64,000 nucleotides of DNA from Catenaria anguillulae PL171 (lineage: Eukaryota > Blastocladiomycota > Blastocladiomycetes > Blastocladiales > Catenariaceae): NCBI GenBank assembly GCA_002102555.1, contig MCFL01000019.1, positions 372,001-436,000 of the forward strand, written 5' to 3'. The notes beneath the pieces are model-generated. The model was not told the origin of the DNA and did no database searches. It saw only the letters and a program-made list of their open reading frames with translations. Below, piece after piece: positions 43,136-54,690 of this stretch (the stretch's first letter is position 1; each line of letters opens with the position of its first letter). Made by a program: the position numbers and the translations under genes.

Positions 43136-46100
43136 TTACATGCCCTCACTCGCACTGGTGGTAAACCTCAAAACACCCGCACTAAACACGCCATCCACAC
43201 CTGCGCGCTCTTGCTCGACAACCCACTTTGGATCCCCATTCACGTCCTCGCCAAACGTTGCACACAGCAATCCGGCCTCTTTCACGGCCGGCACAAGGGC
43301 AGGCACCTGTACCAACGGCTGCGCGTACACGAGAATGCCGAGCATGTTGTTTGCCTTTGCAAACCGGATGGCTTCCTTGAGCGACGACCCCGAGCCGGAC
43401 GCAGCGACTTGGCCGCCAGGTGGGGCATACCCGGCATATGTCGAGAAAAAGACGGCATAGTTTGGCTGCTTCCAGTTGATTGCATTGCACACGGCGCGCG
43501 AGAGTGAGCAAAAAATCACGGGCCGCGACGTGCCCGGAGTCCCTGCCGACGTGGTCGTGGCGCAATCGTACACGTCCTTGAGCACGCTGTCCACAAACTG
43601 GTTGACGTGCCACCCTGCAGCGCCAGCCGCCGCGCCATCGGCCGCCAGCGGGTCTTGGTGCATCACCTCAATCACCACGCCCACGTCCTTTGGAATGGTT
43701 TCCAAACACTCGCGCAGCGTAAAGTGGCTGCGGCGCACGGCCGCCGCAAGCTGTGTGGCCGACGGGTGCAATGGCAATTGGCCAGGAGTCCATCCCTGGC
43801 CGAGCGCATGGCCGATTTGCTTGAACTGCTCGACGGAAAGCTGTGCAATTGGCACAGGAATCGTCAACCCGCCCGTGGCACCGATCATGGGCACGTCCAC
43901 CACTGGATGCGGCGAAACCACGGCGACCCCATCGCGTGAAAAGTACACGGGCACGTGCACGTACTTGTGCGCGAGACTCGATGCGGTGATGAGCGAGGCA
44001 ATGGTGGACGACGTGTTTGCCGAAGCACTGGATCCGGGTACAACCGCCGACACGGCAGCCGCGGCCGTCGATGACGATGACGATGGCAGCACGGGACTCG
44101 CCATCAAGGCGCTTGCCGCCGGCATGGGCATAGGGGCCAGGCCGGCATTCGGCGTGCCAACAAGCGAACTAGCCTTTTGCACATGGGCCCCTGCGCCGCC
44201 CGTCAACACCTGCGTTGTTTTCCAATACGTTGCGACTGCCCCACCCACCGCCAACCTCGGATGCGCAAACGGGCGCACAATGGCAAACCTGACAGCCATT
44301 TCGCCCACGAGCGCCAACCCATCAAACAGCGGCACGTGCCACTGGCCGTGCTCGTTGCCCCTTGCCAATTCGCGGGCAAGCACGACGCCACGCGCAATGG
44401 GTCGTGTGCCATACACGGGGAACACGTCAAAGTGCAAAGCTGAGTCGGCAAGGGACGCGACTTGAAACGAGTACATGTCGGCGGGGGCGGCCGCCGCCGC
44501 CGATGCCGCATCGTCCGTGCCGGCGCTCGCCCCGTCAAGTGGCAAAATGATGGTATGTGGAATCGATCCGCCTTGGTCGGGTTTGGCGGCCAGCACGATC
44601 CGCAACGACGCCAGGTTTTGCGCGTACAGCGAGATGGGCAATGCCGACGGGAACGACACTTGGATTTGGTATTTGGATTCCAGGTACATGTGGCCGTAGA
44701 TGCGGAACGGCAAGATGGGCGGCGGCAGAGCGAGCGAAGGAATGGCGTCCAAGTCCATCGAGTCACCTTGGCCCACACCGTCGTCGTCGTGCGCGGGTGC
44801 GGGAGGCGTCGGAGCGACAAACAGGCGCGAGGGGGCAATCGGTTGGATTTCCTTGTTGTTGTTGTTGTTGTTGTTGCCAATCATATCCACGTCCTCATCT
44901 TCTTCTTGTGCAACGGCGGCAGGCGATGCTGCGGCGGCTTTAGCAGCCAGGGCAGTCACTCGCTCATTCAACAAGTTTGCCACATCGACATGCCCGCGGT
45001 ACACGGCATGTGTCATGGCCGTCCACCCAGTCTCGTCGACGAGGTCTGGGCGCGCGCCATGGTCCAGCAGCACTTGACAGCACTTGACATGGCCCTCGGA
45101 CGCGGCGTAAAAGAGCGGCGTCCAGTTGTAGTACTTGTCGGAAATGTCAATCGAGGACGTGGATGCAAGCACGTGCAAGCACAAGACTTTTGTGAATTCG
45201 AGGTGGCCTTGCTTTGCAGTAATGTGCAACGGGTGCAAACCGGCTTGGATACATAGAAAATCATCATCATCATCATCATCAAATGAGTATGGTATCGTGC
45301 AAAGAACGAGCATAAGAAGAAAGTACCATCATCACACTCCACCTTGATTCCCCTGTGCATCAACATCTTGCCCACCTCCAAATGCCCATACCTAGCAGCC
45401 AATGCCACCAAATGTGCATCCTGCAAAGGGTCCATTGCTGTAGCGCCCAAGAGCAACTCGACCAAGGCCACGTGGCCAGCAACCACGGCATACACGAGCG
45501 ACGTGCACCCGTCGTGGTCAACCAGCCCAGCCCGTGCGCCTGCGCCTACCAGCTTGGACGCACAGAGCATGTCTGCATGCATGGCTGCATAGTGCAAGGG
45601 GGTACGGCCGTACATGTCGCGTGCGTCGAGTGGAGTTTCCTTGTGTGCCGAGGGGGAGGAGGAGGAGGCCGGGGCTGGGGCTGGGGCACTAGATGCGAGG
45701 GCGGAAAGAACAATGGCGACGAGTTGTGGGAGGCGAGAAATGGCGGCGAAATGGATGGCGGATCGGTGATTGATGTCATCCGTGACAAGGACGGCTTGCG
45801 GGTACATTTCCAAGAGGGTTTGAATGGCTGCGATTTGCGTGTCGAGCTTTGCATTTGCAATTGCGGTGGGCGGCGAAGGACTAGGACCAGATCCAGATGC
45901 GTCTTGGGCCAAGGCCGAGGCCGATGTGGAAGAAGACGTGGAGGCCGTGGTGGCGGCCGAGCGAGCAATGCGCTGAATGAGGCGCGCAACAACGAGGTGG
46001 GCGGTGGATGCCGAGGGGACGGATTGGATCAAGGAAACGAGGCGGTGGGTGTCGCCCGATTTGGCGGCTTGAGCAAGGTCGGCGTCGAGGTCATCGAGTG

Positions 46101-46863
46101 GGGAGGGCACGGGGCGAAGCGTGGCCGAGACGGGCGAGGACGAGGCAGAGGCAGAAGCAGAGGCCGTGACGGCGGTCGTGGAAAGCCCGAGCGAGGTCGT
46201 GGATGGCTGCGAAGGTTGCGAGGAAGGGCTGGCAACGTGAATGTTGAGCTGCGAGAGCTCGGCGAGGTGGTGGGCGATAATGTCGGTGAGCTCGGTGAGC
46301 GTGTCTCTGTTGAAGCAGGGCTGGATCTCGACCTGGCGGGCGAGGTAGAGCTCCTTTGTGGAGGATTTGGAGCGCTTGTCCCACTTTTTCAGGATCTTTC
46401 GGAACCCCGTGGCGTTGAGCTCGACATACTGCTGCAGCTTGGTGAGCTCCTGCTGGACGTTCCACAGGGCCTCCTGGATGGAGCGCAGGGTGGCCGGGTT
46501 GTCGGACGACTCGCGGACGAGGCGCTTCTTCTCGAGGAGGGTGCGCAGGCGCAGCTTGACGTCGGCCTCCTTTGTGAGGTAGAAGGCGTTGACACGGTCG
46601 AGTTCGCGCTCGAGCTTGAAGAAGAAGGTGGCCTTGAGGGCCTGGAGCTGTGGCGGGTCTGAAGTTGAGGTTGAAGTAGACAGTGACGATGACAATGACA
46701 GGGTGGGGGGCGAGGCCGTCAATGTGTTGGTGGTCGTGACCGAGTCGCCGGGCGCCAGTGGGTAGTTGATGGAGTTGATGACCTTTTTCAGGGCCTTGTA
46801 GTTCATGTAGTGGAGCGACCACTCGGACAGGGCCTGGCCCTGGATCTGCTTGCCAAACTTCAT
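43136..46863 (-). CDS. SPX-ankyrin-GDPD protein, Pho81/Gde1 type
   Basis: Exons 46863-45327 and 45243-43136 (intron 45244-45326, phase 1) give 1214 residues. The N-terminal SPX domain (about 1-200) begins MKFGKQIQGQALSEWSLHYMNYKALKK and has the Lys-rich FRKILKKWDKRSKS helix that binds inositol pyrophosphates, sensors of cell phosphate. Ankyrin repeats (about 270-590) include RSAIHFAAISRLPQL, RTPLHYAAMHADML and WTPLFYAASEGHVK. The C-terminal third has the fold of glycerophosphodiester phosphodiesterases. The usual metal-binding E-x-D strand and His-Asp are replaced (HVPVYFSRDGVAVVSPHP), so it may be inactive, as in Pho81, the yeast regulator of the Pho80-Pho85 kinase, unlike active Gde1. The assignment to the family is secure; which function it has is not. 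Confidence 0.88.
45261..45280 (+). repeat. TCA/ATC microsatellite in the Pho81-like intron
   Basis: About 6-7 tandem TCA units inside intron 45244-45326, outside the coding sequence. A TTG run at about 44852-44876 in the coding exon gives a poly-Asn tract. Confidence 0.7.
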
Positions 46864-47258
46864 TGTTATTGTTACTGTATCATACTTAGTGTATCATATC
46901 ATATCATATGCATCCAAGCTATTACTGATATTCAGAAGAGAGGATGTTTTTTAAGTAAGTATATGTTTTCGATGGCGTCCAATCCTAACCTGTGCATTCA
47001 GATGTTCGCGACTCCAACTCGCGAGCAAAAAAACACGTGCACCAGTCGGCCGCCCTCTCCTCTCTGAGAAACCCGCGCTGGCCGCCCCATGGATCGACAG
47101 CCCTCTGATCACCATTATCATTCGATTGTGATCACATCGTACTTACAATCTTTACACCAGTATCAAAAACATCCCGTCAAGAACGACAATTCAAGGACAC
47201 TCACTCACTCACTCACTCGCGGCATTCCACCCCCGCTTCATTCCATCTCGCCATCACC
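46864..47258. promoter_or_regulatory. Divergent promoter region (Pho81-like gene and SmG)
   Basis: 395 bases between two divergent ATGs. It includes repeated ATCATAT motifs near 46890-46912 and an ACTC repeat at about 47200-47217. Regulatory sites not identified. Confidence 0.35.
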
Positions 47259-47588
47259 ATGGTCAAGGCGCCCCAACCCGAACTGAAAAAGTATGTCTGT
47301 CCCTCTTTCAACTCTTCTCATCTTCTCCCAGCAAGATGATATGTATCAGTGCGACTCACGATACTTCCCCTTCTTGTGTTTCACAGGTACATGGACCGCC
47401 AGGTCGTGTGCGAACTCAACGCCGGCCGCAAAGTCTCGGGCGTCCTCCGCGGATTCGACCCCTTTCTCAACATTGTTCTTGACAATGCCTACGAGGAGCT
47501 CGCCGGCGGAGAAAAGCACCCAGTCGGCACCATTGTCCTCCGTGGAAATGCCATTGTTTTGATTGAGGCCTTGGATCGCATCTACTAA
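47259..47588 (+). CDS. SNRPG: Small nuclear ribonucleoprotein SmG
   Basis: Exons 47259-47290 and 47387-47588 (intron 47291-47386, phase 2) give 77 residues, the usual length. It is one of seven Sm proteins forming the ring on U1, U2, U4 and U5 snRNA in the spliceosome. The Sm1 motif is VVCELNAGRKVSGVLRGFD and contains the conserved Gly and Asp/Asn positions; Sm2 is GTIVLRGNAIVLIEAL, with RGNA instead of the more common RGNS. The N terminus PQPELKKYMDR matches SmG rather than Lsm7. Splicing after the eleventh codon is typical of this short gene. Very secure. Confidence 0.94.
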
Positions 47589-47982
47589 TTGAAAATTTCA
47601 CTTATTTACTGGGCATTTGCCTTGCCATCCCATGTGGTCCTGTTTTCTTCCATGTACATACTTACATATTTACATTTGAACTGCAGTACATCCTGCCGAT
47701 CTCACCAGATCCTCAATTTTTGAATCCAACTGCCATCATGCGCCAAATGAAAAGAAACATTTCTCCACATGAAGAACATGGACATTGGATGTATACCACA
47801 ACCCACACTCTGTGCATTCCGCTCTATCGCTCTGCATTGGCCAATCTCCATCGACCGCTCGTCTTTCTCTCTTTGGCCCGGCCACTGTTGCTTTCCTTCA
47901 AAAGATACCGCCACTCCGTCCACTGCTCAACAGCCACCAACCTCTCAAGAGCATCCAGCAAACACCACCGCCTCCAACCAAC
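47589..47982. other. Intergenic region
   Basis: SmG 3' region and promoter of the next gene. A frame upstream of ATG 47983 is open to 47785, so a longer start for that gene is possible. Confidence 0.35.
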
Positions 47983-48618
47983 ATGGACACCATCCTTGTC
48001 CCACTCCTCATCGGCCTCGTCGCCGTCGAACTCGCCCTCTACCTCATCCACCGGTCCCGCCAACGCCGCCTCCGCGCAAAGGACCTTGCCGAAGCTCCCG
48101 ACATGGATGTCTGGTACTTGCCCGCCGGATGGACTTCCCGCGCACCCCCACCGGTCCCGCCGCCAGCCTTGCCCGGAACAGACCCACACTTGGCCTCGTC
48201 CAACCCTACAAGCGTTGCTCGCCCGCCACCCACGCGCCACATTAGCCAAAACTTGCGCACACGGGGATATGTTGTGCTGGGCGTGGTCGAGAAATGGCGC
48301 GGCGTTCCACACCCTGACGACGATGTGTTGCCGCGGTATGCCCCGCTTGCCCGCGGCGGCGAGGTGTCGGTTGTTGCACTCGATGCACCCTCCGACTCAA
48401 TACGGCCTTCTTCTACTTCACCCACTCAATCTCAATCGGCCGTCGAGCTCGAGGTCGAGGATACTCCCGTGGCGCTCCCAACCGTCCCCATCTTGTCCAG
48501 CCCAACACCCCCGCCCCCCGCTGCCGTTGTTACGCCCGTCCACACGCGAAGCGAAAGCGTCGTACAGATGAGCGAGCCGCGCACGTCTACTGCGGGTGTG
48601 GCGGCGCCATCCAGTTGA
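47983..48618 (+). CDS. Small single-pass membrane protein, function unknown
   Basis: A single-exon frame of 211 residues. ATG 47983 gives an N-terminal hydrophobic helix (MDTILVPLLIGLVAVELALYLIH) followed by basic HRSRQRRLRAKD, so the N terminus probably lies in the lumen or outside and the rest in the cytosol. The tail is Pro/Ser/Thr-rich and disordered, with one more ordered stretch (GYVVLGVVEKWRGVPHPDDDVLPRYAPLARGGEVSVV). Several LPP and PPTP runs might bind WW or SH3 domains. I recognise no family. An in-frame ATG at 47785 would add 66 residues and is less likely because it hides the helix. Confidence 0.45.
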   Translation: MDTILVPLLIGLVAVELALYLIHRSRQRRLRAKDLAEAPDMDVWYLPAGWTSRAPPPVPPPALPGTDPHLASSNPTSVARPPPTRHISQNLRTRGYVVLGVVEKWRGVPHPDDDVLPRYAPLARGGEVSVVALDAPSDSIRPSSTSPTQSQSAVELEVEDTPVALPTVPILSSPTPPPPAAVVTPVHTRSESVVQMSEPRTSTAGVAAPSS

Positions 48619-50463
48619 TTTGATATACTTGACTTGCCTTTTTTTTTTCCTCGCCTTATTCCCCACCTCATTTGGGCAGTTCCAACTCAACGAATGGTTG
48701 ACCGTGCAGTGTGTACATCTACATCTCTATACATTTTCCATTTTTTTCCATCTCTCTCTTCTTCCTATCCATTATCGTCTCTTTTTTTCCTCGATTTTTG
48801 ACATTTGCACTACAGTATCTTTCTACATATATACATGCGACTTGCGCTTTTTTTTTCTTTTGCTTCTTTCTTGCTTGCGGATCTTTTGCTCGCCAATCGT
48901 TTTCATATGCCGCGAGTTGACCAAGGTCATCACCTCGGTCCCACTCTTGCTCCTGTCCTGCCAGGTTTCTCGCACAGGCGATCCATTTCAAGTCTTGATT
49001 TCGCCCAGCGGGCCCGGGTGGACTAGCCCATTGGCGGTTGCAACGGCACGGCAACAACGAGCTAGCTCGAGTGCATGCTGGGCCGGGGCAACAGCAATAG
49101 ACGAAATCCGACGAGCGTCAGTGGAGCGAGCGAGACCCCGGGGTGACAAGGTGGTGCAGCCAAATACAGTACTGCACTTATATGTATGCAGAGTCAGAGG
49201 AAGAATGTCAGGCCAGGGATCATCTGTACAGGAATTGTGGAGAGAACACGATTGATGTGTAATACAAACTCGCAATGCACAACGAGTTCAGTCAGTCAGA
49301 GACCGTGAGCAGCCAGGCAGCATTCCTTGCACGGGTCGGCTCTCTTGACCGTACCGCAACGGCGAGCGACCTTCCAGAAACAAAAATGCTCGGGTCATGT
49401 GCCCCTGCACCTTGACTCTATTCTTAAATCGTTCGGCCATGCCATGCATCGCATGTGAGGCGTGGCCAGGCTGGAGAACAGAGACATGGATCGGACATGC
49501 GTGGCTCTCGTTGATTGATCGCCCTGACTCCCCTTCGATGTTCGAATTCCCATAATTGCTCGTCATCACTTGCAGTAGTTGATTGAGTCAGGCAAAATCA
49601 TTTCTGCACATGGACAATATTGATTGTTGCGTCTCCCATTTCGTACAATACGGATGTTTCCCTCCATTCGGCCCGTCACGCGGACACTTTTCTGTTCCAA
49701 TTTCTGCCCTCTCCCCGCTGCATATCTGCAGGCAAACTGTCCTTCGCCAACGCCTGACGCCGCTGGCGGCGACGCCAGGGCCAGAACTGTACCTTTGCCA
49801 GTCACATGAGGATAATCCATTAGCAAACTCTTGGTCCCTTGGTCCCGCTGCGGGAACAACGGCCATGGCCGGATCCCGACCAAAAACGCGAATGGTCCTT
49901 GTCTCACATGTTATTTCCAGCGACGCGTGCTGTTGTTTTTGGGTCGCGGCTCTGGCTCGGCGCTTCATAGGCCTATTTTTCTGCTTTCCTACTCGTATGA
50001 CGTGTGAGGGACTGTGCAAATTATCCAGCTGGGTGGAGAGATCGGTGCTCGAAATAACAGCTGCAGCAAACCGCTATCGCTCTCCCGGCCCACACACCCA
50101 AGCACGGCACATGTATTAGCGGTCCTCGAATCGGGTCATTGGTCCCCGAGCGACTCGACGCACATGCCACATTTCCTGCTTGGTACTGATTACAGGTCGA
50201 CTTTGGGTTTCGGCTCGTTTCTTCTGCTTGGCACACTCAAGCTGATTTCTTCCGAGATCCGGCGCTCCTCTCAATACAAAAGGTGGCCGCACTCCCCCTT
50301 GCACCGCCCGCTCTCAACTCGCCCATCTATCCATACTTGCCCTTTGATCTCGATGTATACTTGTTCCTGCTTGCGCTCTTGATCTAACCTCTTTCTCGTC
50401 TCTCTGTCAACCATCTCGCATTGATCCCGATCCACACTCCTAAAAACCCATTCATTCACAATC
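48619..50463. other. Long intergenic region upstream of cystinosin
   Basis: About 1.8 kb with T-rich stretches at 48640-48860 (likely 3' untranslated region of the preceding gene) and no frame with coding character. It holds the cystinosin promoter. Confidence 0.4.
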
Positions 50464-51567
50464 ATGTCACTTGCTGCTGCTTCCACCACCTCGTCCGTCT
50501 TGGGCTGGGGATACTTTGTCGCTTGGAGTGTATCATTCTGGCCCCAGTTTATTCTCAACTGGCGTACGTCTCTCATTTTGTCCCAACCGGGGCTTCTATT
50601 GCAACTCTCGAGACTGACCCACAATGCATGCACACAGAACGCAAAAGTGTTGAGGGCCTGTCACTAGACTATGTGTGGCTCAATGTGGTTGGCTTTGGAT
50701 GCTATTCGGTACGTCCACTTTTCCGTCTGTATCCCCAGAAACTCGCTCACCAATATTTGGATGGAGTATAGGTCTACACTGTGTCTTTTTACTGCTGGCC
50801 ACTAGTCCAAAACGAGTTCAAGCGACGCAACGAAGGCCGCGAAAACTTGATTGCCGTGCACGACTTGTTTTTCGCCGTGCATGCGTGGGCCGTGTGCATT
50901 TTGACTGCCATTCAAGCAGTGTATTACAAGGTACGTGCGCTCATTGTTACAATTGTCTTGCACACATGTGCTCCCATCTGTAGCACACAAATGACTCATC
51001 TTGGCTGCCGCTCGCTCTCTCTCTCTCTCTGTGTAACAGAAACCCGAACACACCATGACCAAACCGGGCGCCCTCATTGTGGCCATCCTATGCGCCGTGA
51101 CCGTGGGCGACCTCATCTACACGTTCCTCGACTTTAACGCCCGTGCACTCGACCTCATGTACGTGCTGGGCATGGTCAAGCTGACGACCACACTGACAAA
51201 GTACATTCCACAACTGTACATGAACTTTCGCGACAAGTCCACCGAGGGCTGGTCCGTGGCTTTTACCTTGCTCGACACTTCGGGCAGTGTCATGGGCCTT
51301 GCCCAGCTGTTTCTCGATGCGTGGATTGCCGCTAGCATTGCCGGGGATACCAGCGCGTGGTTTGCACAGGGTGTCGCGGGCAATGTCACAAAGTTTGGCT
51401 TGGGGGCCGCTAGTTTATTCTTTGACACGGGCTTTTTGATTCAACATTTCTTGTTGTATCGCGGCAACCTCCGGCCAAAGATTGGGTCGGCCGAGGAGGT
51501 GGTCAAGATCAAGGCTGGTGCTTTGCCCGATGTCGAGACGGGCATTCCCATGAGCGAACGCAAGTAA
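50464..51567 (+). CDS. CTNS: Cystinosin-type PQ-loop transporter
   Basis: Four exons: 50464-50563, 50638-50708, 50772-50930, 51040-51567; all introns are GT-AG and short, total 285 residues. It would export cystine from vacuole/lysosome together with protons. Two PQ-loop motifs are present: WPQFILNW followed by RKSVEGLSLDY, and KYIPQLYMNFRDKSTEGWSV, each at the end of a three-helix bundle. About seven hydrophobic helices are predicted, including GALIVAILCAVTVGDLIYTFLDF. Conserved acidic positions occur near LDLMYVLGMVK. The luminal N-terminal domain of animal cystinosin is absent, as in fungal Ers1-type proteins; a GYDQL sorting signal is not seen at the C terminus. A CT repeat forms the polypyrimidine tract of intron 3. 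Confidence 0.88.
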
Positions 51568-51770
51568 GTTCGTCGGTTGGCGGCGTGGGAACTCTCGCTA
51601 GTTTGAGTGGAGGCAGTGCGCGCTCATGCAACGAGAGATCTGTTGTTTGTTTTTCCTTTTTGTATCATAGTGTATCGCGAATCATGTGGATGACAAGAAT
51701 CCCATGTGATACATGATGAATAGACTTGCATCCTACCCCCAACTCTATAATCCAATTCGTGCATGCCACT

Positions 51771-53768
51771 TCACTTCTTCTTTTGCCAAGCCCTGTCCCA
51801 CTCGGGGTCACGATCGTTCTGTACCATCCCAGTAGCCCCGCCGCCATTCAATACATGTGAGCAATGAAGCCTGAGCCAGCGCGCCATGCACATGTTTAGT
51901 GTTCGGGCTGCCGTTCCCAGATACGATTCCAGCTTAAGCTTGGTGAGCGGAATCCCAATCGCCGCCAAATGCCGAATCCACCACGCAAGTCGATCCACGT
52001 CGCCGTTGAAGACGGCACTTTCCACGGCTTGCCAAGCATAACCCGTCATACCCCGAGAGGAAACATGGACAAGGCCGTACGTCTGGGCCAGCTCGAGCAC
52101 GGGGACAGATGCCTGCACGAAAATGTGCGGAGCAAGTGCAAATCTGTACCCGGAATCGATCCACCATTGCAGAGCCTCAACGCAGGTGCAAGCCTGCACA
52201 AGGACATGGCCCACCACCTCGGAAAAGCCTCCGGGTGCTTGCTCGAGCATTCGCGAGCACACGGCGAGGATGGGAATCGAGCTCGAGTGCACAAAATAGT
52301 CAACGAGCGGCAAGTATGGGAACCCGGAGTGGCGGCAATCGTTGAGATATGCTTGCCAAAAGCCGTGATCATTGCACCATTGGAACGCCTCTTCACATGC
52401 ACGATTCTGGCGCATTATGTGCAAAAGGCAATGCGCCTTTTCGGAATCGCGAGTCAGGCGAACACATTCGGGGGCGCAAGACGTCCACCATTGCATCACA
52501 TCGAGCTTGCCCTGGGCAGCTGCGTTGGTGAATCCATTGCAAGGATGATCCGAGTCGTGAGGTGACGTGTCGAGATTTTCGAACAATGCCTTGTCACGCA
52601 ACCAATTGAGGACAGGAATGCTCGCAATGCAATGAGCGACGCTGGCTTCCAGCTGGAACACGCTTGCTGGGCTGTCTGCATGTATCCACAACCATTCCAG
52701 AACATCCATGTGCGCATGTTCTGCGGCGATATTGAACACTTGGCCCGCCTGATACTCGCTGTCCAAGTCCAGGTATCCATTCTTGTGCATCCATTCAAGC
52801 ACAGAGACATGCCCGACTTGGGCCGCCATTTTGATTCCACAATGTACGCCGTCCAACGGGCGTGAATCTGAAGGACAAAGCGAAGCAAACCAATCCAGCG
52901 CCTTGACGTTTCCAGTCGTACACGCATTCCAAACAGCGCGCTTGTGCACAGTGCATTCCACTTGCCGCTCTAGACAATACTGTACGGCACCCACATCGTC
53001 GACCGCGAGCACACACGCAACCGATGCGGGAAGCGACTCACGTTCATTGGCGCTGAATTTGCCCATTTCCACCTCGTACACCTTGCGCCATACCTCAATT
53101 GTTTTTGCGTTTCCAAAATCCATCACCATCCACTGTGCTTGCTTCATTTCCGCTTCATCTGCAACATTCAATCGCCTTGTCTTGACCCACCATTCCAGTA
53201 TTGCCGCCGCGTGCTTCCACTTGTCCACGGCAACATGCGACGACGTGCGCCACCGCCCGTGACTGGCCAGTCCGGCTTGCACCAGCCCGTGAAACGACGG
53301 GACCCAGGTGGTTGGCGTGTCTGGGTGAAACCAAAAGTCAAGCAACGCAATGGTCTCCTCGGCCGAGTTTCCGGGGCGCGTCAAGTTGAAGTGCGACGGA
53401 TGGGTGGCGATGGGCAGCCTGAGCGAGGGCGAGTCGTCGGGCCGGGTTTGGCGCAGGCCGCGCAAGCGAATGGCGCGGCCGAGCAGATCGAGGCGCAGGC
53501 ACGTGCCGCCAACGGTTGCGGTGTCGATGGAGAACCACCAGGCAGTGTGCAGGGCAGCGTCGAGAAGGAGCGGCGCATGAAGGCGCGGGTGGAGCACGTT
53601 GAGGATGGAGGAGAGTGTGGATCGGTGGGTCTGGTCGTGGCGGGCAAGCGCGCGAGGCAGCAGGGCCATGGCCGTGACGAGGATGGATTCGCACACCTCG
53701 AGGTGCAGCTGCGGCTTCAAGTCGGTGGTTGAATGGGATTGCATCGAGTGTGTCATGGTTTCGGTCAT
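51771..53768 (-). CDS. Ankyrin-type repeat protein, lineage family
   Basis: A single-exon frame of 665 residues from ATG 53768. The N-terminal 200 residues are family-specific (LDAALHTAWWFSIDTATVGGTCLRLDLLGRAIRLRGLR; ILEWWVKTRRLNV). The remainder has degenerate ankyrin-like units, each with a hydrophobic 'VLEW/ALDWF' helix: VGAVQYCLERQVECTVHKRAVWNACTTG, GIKMAAQVGHVSVLEWMHKNGYL, VFNIAAEHAHMDVLEWLWIHAD, DVMQWWTSCAP. The style is that of long ankyrin proteins in amoebae and zoosporic fungi, mostly protein-binding scaffolds. A broken paralogue lies at 26709-28503. No transmembrane helix or signal. Partner unknown. Confidence 0.55.
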   Translation of the reverse strand: MTETMTHSMQSHSTTDLKPQLHLEVCESILVTAMALLPRALARHDQTHRSTLSSILNVLHPRLHAPLLLDAALHTAWWFSIDTATVGGTCLRLDLLGRAIRLRGLRQTRPDDSPSLRLPIATHPSHFNLTRPGNSAEETIALLDFWFHPDTPTTWVPSFHGLVQAGLASHGRWRTSSHVAVDKWKHAAAILEWWVKTRRLNVADEAEMKQAQWMVMDFGNAKTIEVWRKVYEVEMGKFSANERESLPASVACVLAVDDVGAVQYCLERQVECTVHKRAVWNACTTGNVKALDWFASLCPSDSRPLDGVHCGIKMAAQVGHVSVLEWMHKNGYLDLDSEYQAGQVFNIAAEHAHMDVLEWLWIHADSPASVFQLEASVAHCIASIPVLNWLRDKALFENLDTSPHDSDHPCNGFTNAAAQGKLDVMQWWTSCAPECVRLTRDSEKAHCLLHIMRQNRACEEAFQWCNDHGFWQAYLNDCRHSGFPYLPLVDYFVHSSSIPILAVCSRMLEQAPGGFSEVVGHVLVQACTCVEALQWWIDSGYRFALAPHIFVQASVPVLELAQTYGLVHVSSRGMTGYAWQAVESAVFNGDVDRLAWWIRHLAAIGIPLTKLKLESYLGTAARTLNMCMARWLRLHCSHVLNGGGATGMVQNDRDPEWDRAWQKKK

Positions 53769-54099
53769 TTCACGACATGTGCACAACTTTTACTCATATG
53801 TAGCAACGACGTAAGGACGTGCCCAAACTGCAACGGCGAGCCGAGGTGGGCGCCCGGTACCGCAGCGGCACCAATCGCCCGCGGCATGCCATCTTGGGAT
53901 CGTCGGCCTCTCGTTCCCATGTCCATTGCGGCCTATGTATACCACGATTGAACAGAGTACATCATACATTAATATATAAATACATAGGCTCTCTCGCATA
54001 TTTACACTTGGCAACTACAGGTTGGACCTTCTGCCGCGCAGTCGCCAAACGACGACGTTTACCGCTCAACCAATAGTAATGTCTGGAAGAACGCCGTTG

Positions 54100-54690
54100 G
54101 TGATTGCTTAAGCTTCTTGTGTCTCGCGCCTCTCATGCTGGTGATGTCGAGCATTATTCCATGTATGTAGTCTTTGAGCAATGGATTCGCCGCGCACTCG
54201 TCCCTCGCTACCACCGCATGCAAAGCGATAAGCTGCTCGTCATGGATCGAGCACCGTTTCATGAAGTGGACGGCATCAAGTCAGTTTCAGTTTGGCAGAG
54301 AATCGGTGGGATGAGCTCTTCATTCCTGGCGGCTGTACCGGTGTCTTGCAGCCCATTGACGTTTCCTTTAACAAGCACTTCAAGGTACCTCTTATTCCTT
54401 CCACCATGGCGATATCCCGCTCCTCACGATTGACTGACTCGACTTGGCATCCACAGTCGGAGTTTCATGTGCGGTTGACAGAGCAACAAGTTGAACGCCC
54501 TTCTCGCGAGTCCGCAAGGGCAGCCGCCAGCCGGCGGCCTTGTGGACTCATGAGGACCACCGTCATGCTGTTGTCAAGGTCATGTCGGAGACCTTCGAGA
54601 CCCTACGCAACCGCAACATATCCTCGATTATATCTCGCTCATTTTCCAAAACCGGAACCCAACCGACTTTGATCCGCCTGCTTTCGCAAG
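54100..54690 (+). mobile_element. Broken pogo/Tigger-like DDE transposase fragment
   Basis: DDE_1-type transposase of the Tc1-mariner/pogo group, 5' truncated. Seen in order: MYVVFEQWIRRALVPRYH and LLVMDRAPFH (the second catalytic Asp with the family D…H), a frameshift at about 54285, then FIPGGCTGVLQPIDVSFNKHFK, a strongly conserved block containing the third Asp. A GTACCT…CCACAG stretch (about 54385-54455) could be an intron. The C-terminal helix segment (VVKVMSETFETLRNRNISSIISRSFSKTG) follows in another frame. The first catalytic Asp and the DNA-binding HTH/CENP-B domain are missing, and no terminal inverted repeats were found. A dead element. Confidence 0.6.

Noticed and set aside
45355-46662. 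435-residue plus-strand frame over the SPX/ankyrin region
   Set aside because: Gly/Arg-rich shadow of the minus-strand SPX-ankyrin gene.
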